9,631 bases of DNA from an uncultured Porphyromonadaceae bacterium. Lineage in GTDB: Bacteria; Bacteroidota; Bacteroidia; Bacteroidales; Muribaculaceae. The stretch lies in contig CABRGT010000074.1 in NCBI GenBank assembly GCA_902470475.1, forward strand, positions 1 to 9,631, in the 5' to 3' direction. Of this stretch, positions 1 to 5,555 are shown piece after piece. A program made the position numbers and the translations under genes. The stretch's first letter is position 1, and the number at the start of each line of letters is the position of its first letter. A model generated the notes under the pieces. That model made no database searches. It was not told the origin of the DNA and saw only the letters and a program-made list of their open reading frames with translations.

Positions 1-135
1 CTACCTGTGGCTGTATCGCGTCGGGAGGGTAGCGGTTTACAGGAGGTTGAGGCGGCGCGGTTCCAGGAGGAACCGGATGCGGAGAAACTTGGCTTTCAAT
101 CAAGCGAGCCTTACTGGGTGGAGGTGAGGAGGTAG
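1..135 (+). CDS. Possible 3' end of an unidentified plus-strand gene (partial)
   Basis: Frame 1 of the plus strand is open from the window edge for 44 codons to a TAG at 133-135. The last residues read SSEPYWVEVRR. The stretch is rich in Glu, Val and Arg and has no motif I recognise. If real, it is the tail of a gene converging on the Fic gene and overlapping its 3' end by 25 bases. Against it, 44 codons is short enough to be open by chance at this GC content, frame 2 is also open for about 40 codons, and a 7-bp hairpin and a repeat lie inside it. The alternative is that 1-110 is simply intergenic. Confidence 0.25.
   Translation, partial: LPVAVSRREGSGLQEVEAARFQEEPDAEKLGFQSSEPYWVEVRR
32..54 (+). 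repeat. Left copy of an imperfect direct repeat flanking the Fic unit
   Basis: This 23-base segment matches 1322-1344 at 19 positions, with an uninterrupted core TACAGGAGGTTGA (38-50 here, 1328-1340 there). Both copies have the same orientation and enclose the Fic gene with its promoter and palindromes. A 13-base match alone could arise by chance in a window this size, so the call rests on position. Confidence 0.35.
58..75 (-). terminator. Small hairpin downstream of the Fic gene, possible weak terminator
   Basis: CGGTTCC and GGAACCG form a perfect 7-bp stem closed by a 4-base loop, 35 bases after the Fic stop codon. No T-run follows it on the minus strand, so it is not a classical intrinsic terminator. 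It could protect an RNA 3' end or be fortuitous. No other hairpin stands out between the Fic stop and the window edge. Confidence 0.3.
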
Positions 136-1232
136 TTGGCGCTGCGGCCGCCTTCACCGCTGTTGCGGAGCATTCCTTTGGAGATGAGGTCGTTGATGTC
201 GCGTAAGGCGCTGTCCTGTGAGCAACTGCAAATCTTGGCCCACTTGGATGATGTAAGTTTTCCATCGAAACCATCCCAAAGGCGGTTGATCACTTTGCGC
301 TGCCGCTCATTTATCTCTACGCTGCGGAATCTGTCCCAATATGCGGCCTTTTGTAATGTCCGTTCAATAGTGTCGGAAGCGCGCAGTATAGCTCTTTCGA
401 CGCAGTCAAAGAACCACAGAAGCCATTCGGTTATGTCGAGTTTTCCTTTCTGCGTGCGTTCGAGTATTTCGTAATAATCTTTCTTGTTGCGGTTGATTTC
501 AGCCGACAAGCTGTAATATCTTGCTGAATCCGCATCAAGACGCGACAAAAACATATCGGCAAGCGTACGGCTTATGCGCCCGTTGCCATCGTCAAACGGG
601 TGAACGGTGACAAACCACAAGTGAGCCACAGCGGCCATGATGAACGGAGAATGTCCGACAGAGTTGCACCAGGCGATCAATCGCTTCATTTCTATGGTAA
701 CGGCGGCTGAAGGCGGGGCCTGGTAATGCACTTTTTCATGGCCGAAAGCCCCTGAGACTACCTGCATAGGCTCTTCGCCCCGGCGCCAGTCGGCAACAGT
801 TATTTTGTACATGCCGCTTCTTCCCAAAGGGAATAGAGCGGCATGCCAGCCGAACAAACGCTCGTCGGTGAGTGGCTGGCGGCAATTGCGGACGGCATCG
901 AGCATCACGTCGACGAGACCTTCGACATAGTGGTCTTCGATGAGAAGTCCGTCATCTTCAATTCCAAGCCGGCGAGCTATGCTGCTTCGTACAGAGTTGG
1001 GATTCAGCATGACCCCTTCTATTTCCGATGAACCGATCAGATCTTCGGTCATTGCAGACAGGGCAGAGCGTCTTTTCTCATCGAATCCGAGCATCGACAT
1101 CTGTCCGTTGAGTCGGCCGTGCAATTGGCTGATTCGGCTGAGCGGTTCCAATAAGGCGTCGGTGTCCCATCGGAAATCAGGCCAATCGGGCTGCTGCCAA
1201 ATGTAAGTGCTGTGTTTCGGTGTTTGTCTCAT
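111..1232 (-). CDS. DUF4172/Fic family protein with C-terminal winged helix, self-inhibited type
   Basis: A Fic-domain protein of 373 residues. Fic enzymes transfer AMP (or another phosphate-containing group) from a nucleotide to a Ser/Thr/Tyr of a target protein; the target here is unknown. The core motif HPFDDGNGR is complete at residues 211-219, with catalytic His211 and the phosphate-binding DGNGR. Residues 7-85 (TYIWQQPDWPDF and onward) match the DUF4172 N-terminal module often paired with Fic. Within that module S68-SEI-E72-G73 fits the (S/T)xxxE(G/N) inhibitory helix motif that places a Glu in the active site of class II Fic proteins. Residues about 305-370 look like a winged helix (RQRKVINRLW... 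SKWAKICSCSQDSALRDINDLISKGML). The ATG at 1232 starts exactly at the DUF4172 beginning and lies 4 bases past a -7 promoter element. Base composition is visibly less GC-rich than the neighbours, suggesting lateral acquisition. I am sure of the family; the biological role is open. Confidence 0.93.
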   Translation of the reverse strand: MRQTPKHSTYIWQQPDWPDFRWDTDALLEPLSRISQLHGRLNGQMSMLGFDEKRRSALSAMTEDLIGSSEIEGVMLNPNSVRSSIARRLGIEDDGLLIEDHYVEGLVDVMLDAVRNCRQPLTDERLFGWHAALFPLGRSGMYKITVADWRRGEEPMQVVSGAFGHEKVHYQAPPSAAVTIEMKRLIAWCNSVGHSPFIMAAVAHLWFVTVHPFDDGNGRISRTLADMFLSRLDADSARYYSLSAEINRNKKDYYEILERTQKGKLDITEWLLWFFDCVERAILRASDTIERTLQKAAYWDRFRSVEINERQRKVINRLWDGFDGKLTSSKWAKICSCSQDSALRDINDLISKGMLRNSGEGGRSANYLLTSTQ

Positions 1233-1235
1233 GCG

Positions 1236-1268
1236 GCAAAATTAACCATTTGCGGTGAAAAAAGCAAA
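1236..1268 (-). promoter_or_regulatory. Bacteroidota-type promoter of the Fic gene
   Basis: Read on the minus strand: TTTG (1268-1265), 20 bases, then TAATTTTG (1244-1237), a perfect match to the TAnnTTTG -7 consensus with near-ideal spacing (19 is usual). The final G lies only 4 bases before the ATG, so transcription should start at or about the A of the start codon, giving a leaderless or almost leaderless mRNA. One complete arm of palindrome 1 (1249-1259) lies between the two promoter elements. Confidence 0.65.
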
Positions 1269-1313
1269 TATTCACCGCAAAAATGCGGCGAATAGGCCGT
1301 TTTTTCACCGCAT
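1249..1313. promoter_or_regulatory. Two tandem palindromes, probable operator of the Fic gene
   Basis: Palindrome 1 has perfect 11-base arms, TTTGCGGTGAA (1249-1259) and TTCACCGCAAA (1271-1281), separated by 11 bases. Palindrome 2 has 10-base arms, ATGCGGCGAA (1283-1292) and TTCACCGCAT (1304-1313), with one mismatch, also separated by 11 bases. The four half sites share the core TGCGGTGAA/TTCACCGCA, and the second palindrome is shifted exactly 33 bases from the first. Arms 20 bases apart centre to centre fit a dimeric DNA-binding protein touching one DNA face. Overlap with the promoter suggests repression, plausibly by the Fic protein's own winged helix. Alternatively one or both act as stem-loops terminating the upstream operon: on the minus strand palindrome 2 is followed by five T residues. 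Confidence 0.6.
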
Positions 1314-1321
1314 AGACTTAG

Positions 1322-1344
1322 GCGGACTACAGGAGGTTGAAGGG
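1322..1344 (+). repeat. Right copy of the imperfect direct repeat, at the nitrilase 3' end
   Basis: The core TACAGGAGGTTGA (1328-1340) covers most of the last codons (Asn-Leu-Leu-stop) of the nitrilase gene. On the minus strand the left copy can also be read as Asn-Leu-Leu-stop, though in no supported gene. Placement at a gene's very end is typical of attachment-like or insertion junctions, but no integrase is nearby. Confidence 0.35.
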
Positions 1345-2127
1345 GTCGGCGTCGAGGGAGGCGGGGAGGCGGCGGCGAGCTTCGCGGACTTCGTCGAGTG
1401 AGAGGGTGGCGGTGATGACGGGGGCGGGTGCGGAGCGGCGGCAGATGCGGCGGCCGACGTCGCTGCCCATTGCGTCGAAGATGTAGGATGTGTCGTCGTA
1501 GACGCCGTAGTCGTCGACCCCGGAGCGGTTGGCGCCCACGACGCAGGCCTGGTTTTCGATGGCGCGGGCGATGAGGAGGTGTTCCCAGGCGTAGGCGCGG
1601 GCGTGGGGCCAGTTGGCCGGCACGAGCAGTAGGTCGTAGGCATCGGACCGGTTGCGCGACCAGACAGGGAAGCGGAGGTCGTAGCAGATGATCATGGAGA
1701 TGTTCCAGCCTCGGAAGCGTATGACGGGCATTGGTCCGGTGCCGGGGGTGAAGAGGCGTGCCTCGGGACTGGGTGAGAAGAGGTGGTGCTTGTCGTAGAA
1801 GGTTTCGTCGCCGGATGGCTCGATGAAGAATCCGCGGTTGTAGACATGATGGCCTGTGCGGGCTGTGAAGGAGCCTGCGATGGCGAGGTTGTGGCGTGCG
1901 GCGAGTGTGGCGACGGTTTTCATGGTCGGGCCGCCGTTGGTCTGCGCGACTTCGGCCAGTGCTGCGGAGTCGCCGACGAATCCGGTAGAGAAGAGTTCGG
2001 GCAGGACTACGAGGTCGGTGTCGGGCTCGAGCATTTCGAGGGTGCGGCCGAGTACGGACAGGTTGGCCTCGGGATTGCACCAGGCGATGTCGACGGCTAT
2101 GGCGGCCACTTTGAGATTATTGCTCAT
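1327..2127 (-). CDS. Nitrilase-superfamily amidohydrolase, omega-amidase (YafV/Nit2) type
   Basis: A 266-residue C-N hydrolase. The Glu-Lys-Cys triad is present: E44 in VVLPELFSTGF, K113 in YDKHHLF and C148 in MIICYDLRFP. The PELFSTGF, DKHHLFSP and ICYDLRFP contexts and the length resemble the omega-amidase branch, which hydrolyses alpha-ketoglutaramate or ketosuccinamate to the keto-acid plus ammonia; the substrate is inferred from resemblance only. It should be cytoplasmic, with no signal peptide or membrane segment. I place the start at the ATG at 2127 because the protein from there (MSNNLKVAAIAVD) begins at the usual family start. An upstream in-frame ATG at 2187 would add 20 unrelated residues encoded inside the acyltransferase gene. 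The start overlaps the acyltransferase stop by 11 bases, so translation is probably coupled. It is the last gene of the thrC operon. Confidence 0.92.
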   Translation of the reverse strand: MSNNLKVAAIAVDIAWCNPEANLSVLGRTLEMLEPDTDLVVLPELFSTGFVGDSAALAEVAQTNGGPTMKTVATLAARHNLAIAGSFTARTGHHVYNRGFFIEPSGDETFYDKHHLFSPSPEARLFTPGTGPMPVIRFRGWNISMIICYDLRFPVWSRNRSDAYDLLLVPANWPHARAYAWEHLLIARAIENQACVVGANRSGVDDYGVYDDTSYIFDAMGSDVGRRICRRSAPAPVITATLSLDEVREARRRLPASLDADPFNLL

Positions 2128-2665
2128 CGGTGGAGAATTTTTCGGGATATTTGCCCCGGAAGGGGCGGTAGAATGCCTTGACGGCACGCATGTCGGCCTC
2201 AGTGTCGCCGGTGGGGGTGAATACGGTGTCGATGATGATGCGCCGCGTGGGGTAGTCGATGACTCCGAGCACGACGGGAACGCCGGTGTCGTAGGCGATG
2301 TGTAGGAATCCGGTGTGCCAGCGGGTGGTGCGGCTGCGTGTGCCTTCGGGGGTGATGGCGAGCTGCAGGCGCCTGCGCTCGCCGAACATGCGGCAGACGG
2401 TGTCGGTGAGTGATCCGCGCTTGTTGCGGCGCGGCACCGGAACGCCTCCGATGGCCCTGAACAGGCATCCGAGGGGCCAGAAGAACCACTGCTCCTTCAT
2501 CAGAAAGCCGGCGTGGCGCCCTACGGCGGCGTAGGCGAGCTTACCGAGGATGAAATCCCAGTTGCTGGTGTGGGGCGCCACGCATATGATGCATTTGGGA
2601 AAGTCGGGCACGGTGATGCTGACTTTCCAGCCGAAGAGCCTGAGGATCAGTCGGGCTACGTTCAT
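2117..2665 (-). CDS. PlsC-type 1-acyl-glycerol-3-phosphate acyltransferase family protein
   Basis: A 182-residue acyltransferase of the PlsC/LPLAT family, which transfers an acyl chain to a lysophospholipid or related acceptor at the inner face of the cytoplasmic membrane. Motif I is H32-TSNW-D37 (HX4D catalytic pair), the acceptor region reads GGVPVPRR at 73-80, and motif III is TPEGTR at 105-110. It is short for the family (PlsC proteins are usually about 240 residues), lacks a clear N-terminal transmembrane helix and begins almost directly before motif I. Such compact versions occur in Bacteroidota, so the true acceptor (phosphatidate synthesis or another lipid) is not settled. Its ATG (2665-2663) overlaps the TGA of the gene before it by one base. 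Confidence 0.88.
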   Translation of the reverse strand: MNVARLILRLFGWKVSITVPDFPKCIICVAPHTSNWDFILGKLAYAAVGRHAGFLMKEQWFFWPLGCLFRAIGGVPVPRRNKRGSLTDTVCRMFGERRRLQLAITPEGTRSRTTRWHTGFLHIAYDTGVPVVLGVIDYPTRRIIIDTVFTPTGDTEADMRAVKAFYRPFRGKYPEKFSTDEQ

Positions 2666-3018
2666 CAGAGGCCGAGCAGCTTTTTGCGCTCTTCAGCCGG
2701 TACGGCGGCGTTCATTTCCTTGACGAGCGCCAGGACTTTTTCGCCGAATTCCTTGCGGAGGCTTGCGAAGGCCTGTCGGTAGTATGTGCGGCGGGCCTTG
2801 TTGTAGGCCTGGAGGTCGTCGAAGTCGCGGGGTACCTTGTCGAACGCTACGGTGACCATGCCGCGCGAGTTGACCTGGAGTGAGGCTATCTCGTTGATGA
2901 TGCGGTTGACGGTGGCGCGGTCGATGTTGTCGAGTACGTGTGCGGCAAGCAGTATTTCAGCGGCCAGTTCGCCGCATACGCAGGAGATTTTTTTCTTGAG
3001 TTGTCGTCGTGATGCCAT
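2665..3018 (-). CDS. Conserved-looking 117-residue protein of unknown function
   Basis: I do not recognise a named domain. The protein begins MASRRQLKKKISCVCGELAAE, is predicted by eye to be mostly helical, has no signal peptide or membrane segment and so is likely cytoplasmic. It has two cysteines close together (CVC at residues 13-15) but no second pair, so a zinc ribbon is unlikely. The C-terminal half is strongly charged (YNKARRTYYRQAFASLRKEFGEK). It sits between thrC (25 bases upstream) and the acyltransferase (one-base overlap, TGATG), which strongly supports that it is a translated gene within the operon. My recollection is that similar short proteins starting MASR.xLKK occur in other Bacteroidales, but I cannot confirm this here. 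Confidence 0.8.
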   Translation of the reverse strand: MASRRQLKKKISCVCGELAAEILLAAHVLDNIDRATVNRIINEIASLQVNSRGMVTVAFDKVPRDFDDLQAYNKARRTYYRQAFASLRKEFGEKVLALVKEMNAAVPAEERKKLLGL

Positions 3019-3043
3019 AGTTATGGTGTTTTATCGGGTTGGG

Positions 3044-4366
3044 TTATCCGTGTCGGTGTCCGCGCGCCGATATGTATTTTTTGAGCGCGTGGAATGATGG
3101 GGCGAGTTTGTCGGCCGGTGCCGGCTTTGACATAAAACGCGTGAACTGCAGCGGTAGTTCGACGGCACGGCCGGTGATGGCGGTCATGGTGTCGAGTGAC
3201 TTTGCGGGATGGGCCGTGGCAAGGATTACGGCGGGCTTTGCGGCGGGGGCTGTCTGGCTGGCGGCATACATCGCTACGGCGGTGTGGGGGTCGACGGTGT
3301 AGCGGTGGTCGAAGATGCAGTTGTTGATGGTGTCGGCGATGGCGTCGTCGTCGGCCGCGACGGCTACGATGTCGGCGCGCATGGCTCTGATGTCGCCGCC
3401 GTAGAGGCTCAGCAGGCGCGGCAGGTTGGCGGGGTAGCCGGAATCCATGGCTGCGGCCAGGGTGGGGCGCGCGGTGCGGTTGACGGCATCGGGACTTAGC
3501 GAGCCGTCGAGGACGCGCTTGAAGTCGTCGTTGGCGTTGCAGCCGGCCACGATACGGCCCATGGGAAGGCCCATGCGCAGGGCGATGACGGCAGCGGTGA
3601 GGTTGCTGAGATTGCCGCACGGGATGGCTACGGAGAAGCCGTCGGCGGCGGGGCCGAGGGTCTCGCTGAGGCGGGCGTATGCGTGGAAGAAGAACACTAC
3701 CTGGGGCAGGATGCGGAGTATGTTCTGCGTGTTGGCGCATATCTGAAGGGTGCCGTCGCCGAGGTCGGGGTCCTGGATGGCCTGGCGTACCATGGCCTTG
3801 CACTGGCCGATAGTGCCGGCGACTTCGACGGGCCGGATGTTGGGGGCGACGGTGGAGAACTGCGCGCGCTGTGCGCGGGTGAGCGTTCCGCGCGGGAAGA
3901 GGATGTTGACGTCGACTCCGTCGACGGCTCCGACGGCGTTGGCAACGGCTCCGCCCGTGTTGCCGGTGGTGGCCACATAGACGCGCACATGGTCGCCGGG
4001 GCGGTGGAAGTGTCGGATGATCTCGCCCATGAACCGCGCGCCGAAATCCTTGAACGCCATGGTTGGACCGTGGAACATTTCCATCACGTAGCGGCGGGTG
4101 TCGAGTTTCAGGACGGGCATGCGTATGTCGAACGTGCGGTCCACGATGTCCTTGAGGACGGCGGCGTCGATCTCGTCGTCGAGGAGGGTGCGCAGCACCA
4201 CAAATGCGATCTCCTGCAGTGTCATCTGCCCGATATTGTTGAAGTATGCCTTGGGCAGCCTGGGCAGGGTGGCCGGGAGGTAGAGATGGCCGTCGCCGGC
4301 ATAGCATTGTTCCACCGCCTGGCGCAGGCTCACAGTCTGATTTCCGTTGGTGCTTACGTATAGCAT
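3044..4366 (-). CDS. thrC: Threonine synthase
   Basis: A 440-residue PLP enzyme that converts O-phosphohomoserine to threonine, the last step of threonine synthesis, in the cytoplasm. The N-terminal region (MLYVSTNGNQTVSLRQAV) matches the family start. The PLP lysine is K106 in HGPTMAFKDFGARF. The phosphate-binding loop is ATTGNTGGA at 132-140, where many homologues have TSGDTG. Length is typical. It is the first gene of a four-gene run with unknown protein, acyltransferase and nitrilase, so it does not sit beside thrA or a homoserine kinase on its 3' side, and the divergent neighbour upstream is unrelated. A promoter lies about 30 bases upstream; no attenuator-like leader peptide fits in the short leader. 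Confidence 0.97.
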   Translation of the reverse strand: MLYVSTNGNQTVSLRQAVEQCYAGDGHLYLPATLPRLPKAYFNNIGQMTLQEIAFVVLRTLLDDEIDAAVLKDIVDRTFDIRMPVLKLDTRRYVMEMFHGPTMAFKDFGARFMGEIIRHFHRPGDHVRVYVATTGNTGGAVANAVGAVDGVDVNILFPRGTLTRAQRAQFSTVAPNIRPVEVAGTIGQCKAMVRQAIQDPDLGDGTLQICANTQNILRILPQVVFFFHAYARLSETLGPAADGFSVAIPCGNLSNLTAAVIALRMGLPMGRIVAGCNANDDFKRVLDGSLSPDAVNRTARPTLAAAMDSGYPANLPRLLSLYGGDIRAMRADIVAVAADDDAIADTINNCIFDHRYTVDPHTAVAMYAASQTAPAAKPAVILATAHPAKSLDTMTAITGRAVELPLQFTRFMSKPAPADKLAPSFHALKKYISARGHRHG

Positions 4367-4394
4367 GATCGATAGGGCGTTGATGCTTTCATGG

Positions 4395-4426
4395 CAAAGT
4401 TACCACTTTTCTGGCTCGTGTGCAAG
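4395..4426 (-). promoter_or_regulatory. Promoter of the thrC operon
   Basis: On the minus strand, CTTG (4426-4423), 20 bases, then TAACTTTG (4402-4395), which is a full match to the TAnnTTTG -7 form. Start of transcription is expected near 4390, leaving a leader of about 24 bases before the thrC ATG. Spacing equals that of the two other promoters proposed in this window. Confidence 0.6.
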
Positions 4427-4511
4427 CCGGGCGGCAAACTTTTGGGAGGGCGGCGGGTTATAAATATAAGTATATAAATTAACGGTTGTGAATCAATAAT
4501 TTTTAATTCCT
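4427..4511 (+). promoter_or_regulatory. AT-rich upstream region of the amide hydrolase gene
   Basis: The region between the thrC promoter and the hydrolase ATG is sharply AT-rich from 4458 to 4482, with repeated TATAAATA/TATATAAA. The promoter of the plus-strand gene must lie here, but I find no good TAnnTTTG element; the nearest is a poor TAACGGTTG at 4480-4488. The bases before the ATG are A/T-rich without a Shine-Dalgarno sequence, as usual for Bacteroidota. Confidence 0.35.
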
Positions 4512-5555
4512 ATGAAATTTAAAGTATTAGCAGTGGCGGCCCTGGCTGCCGCGGCGTGTGCTCCGGCGGCGTCGCCGTGCTCGCGCATAGTGTTCCGTGG
4601 CGACAGCACGGATGTGATCATGGTAGGGCGGACGCTGGACTGGCGCACGCCTATCCCGACGAATATCTATGTCTATCCGGCAGGGATTGCGAAGGAGTCG
4701 ATGAATACGGGCGTGCGCATGCAGTGGACCTCGAAATACGGCTCGGTGCTTGCCGTGAGCTACGACGAGGGTGTGACGGAAGGGATGAACGAGAAGGGGC
4801 TGGTGTGCAACGGCCTGTTCTGCAAGGGGTCGGTCTATCGTTCGGCGCCGGCAGGGTCCGGCGCGCCGGTGATGTCGCTTGCAATGATCGTGAGCTATTT
4901 TCTGGACAACTTCTCGACCGTGGATGAGGCTGAGGCGTTTCTGAAGGCTTCGAATTTCGGCATCGAAGGCGCCACGTTCGACGAGGGCACCGTGTCGCTG
5001 CTGCACTGGGCTGTGACGGATACTACGGGCGTGACGCTGGTGATCGAATTCCAGGGCGGCAAGCTCTATACGTACAAGTCGATTGACTATCAGGTGATGA
5101 CGAACGATCCTCCGTTTCCGGACATGCTTGCCATCAACAAGTACTGGGAGGGCGTAGGCGGCATGAACATGCTGCCGGGCACGGTGCGGAGCGCAGACCG
5201 CTTCGTGCGTGCCGACTATTTCGTGCATCATGTGCCTACGGCCGGAGTAGGGTCGGACGAGGCTCTTGCCGAGCTTTCATCGATCATCGACAATGTGTCG
5301 GTGCCGATCGGATATGAGATTCCGGGCCAGCCGTTTCTGTCGTCGACGCAGTGGCGGAGCATCAGCGACATAAACCGCCTGCGGTACTACTTCAAGTTCT
5401 CCGATTCGGGAGGTCTGTTCTATGTCGACATGCCGAGACTGATGCTGACGCCGGGGTCGCCGGTGCTGAAACTTGACACTGCAGACCACAGTGATTTCTA
5501 CGGCTGTATCAATCACCTGCTGAAGGCGTCGGAGCCGTTCACGCCGAAGTACTGA
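4512..5555 (+). CDS. Exported choloylglycine hydrolase family (linear amide C-N) hydrolase, candidate bile salt hydrolase
   Basis: A 347-residue Ntn hydrolase of the family that holds bile salt hydrolases and penicillin V acylases. Residues 1-22 form a signal peptide (MKFK, then a Leu/Ala-rich core, APAASP), placing the enzyme in the periplasm or outside. The nucleophile would be Cys23 (PCSRIVFRG). Matching family residues are R40 and D43 in GRTLDW, N93 in EGMNEKGL, SLLHWAVTD at 162-170, N198 in MTNDPPF, and R230 in RFVRADYF. The SLLHW and RFVRA blocks resemble true bile salt hydrolases, which release glycine or taurine from conjugated bile acids; substrate cannot be fixed from sequence, and N-acyl lactone or penicillin V cleavage is possible. 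Signal peptidase normally needs small residues at -1 and -3, so the most likely cut (after S21 or A19) would leave one to three residues before Cys23 to be removed by self-processing. It is the only confident plus-strand gene here and stands alone. Confidence 0.93.
   Translation: MKFKVLAVAALAAAACAPAASPCSRIVFRGDSTDVIMVGRTLDWRTPIPTNIYVYPAGIAKESMNTGVRMQWTSKYGSVLAVSYDEGVTEGMNEKGLVCNGLFCKGSVYRSAPAGSGAPVMSLAMIVSYFLDNFSTVDEAEAFLKASNFGIEGATFDEGTVSLLHWAVTDTTGVTLVIEFQGGKLYTYKSIDYQVMTNDPPFPDMLAINKYWEGVGGMNMLPGTVRSADRFVRADYFVHHVPTAGVGSDEALAELSSIIDNVSVPIGYEIPGQPFLSSTQWRSISDINRLRYYFKFSDSGGLFYVDMPRLMLTPGSPVLKLDTADHSDFYGCINHLLKASEPFTPKY

Noticed and set aside
3..110. A minus-strand reading ending in Asn-Leu-Leu-stop at 37-39, as if a duplicated nitrilase tail
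   Set aside because: The frame is open for only about 20 codons before a stop, and residues preceding NLL do not match the nitrilase; only the short DNA repeat is shared.
1229..2080. A 283-codon minus-strand open frame overlapping the nitrilase gene and the fic upstream region
   Set aside because: Arg/Pro/His-rich shadow frame; the nitrilase with its full catalytic triad occupies the same DNA.
3021..4307. A 428-codon open frame on the minus strand within thrC, rich in Arg, His and Pro
   Set aside because: It is an alternate frame of the GC-rich thrC gene, has low-complexity Arg/His/Pro composition and no domain; thrC is unmistakable in the other frame.
4545..4562. Cys16 of the amide hydrolase as a lipoprotein attachment site
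   Set aside because: The -3 position is Ala rather than Leu/Ile/Val-type, the hydrophobic core is all Ala before it, and Cys23 as the Ntn nucleophile explains the N-terminal region better.
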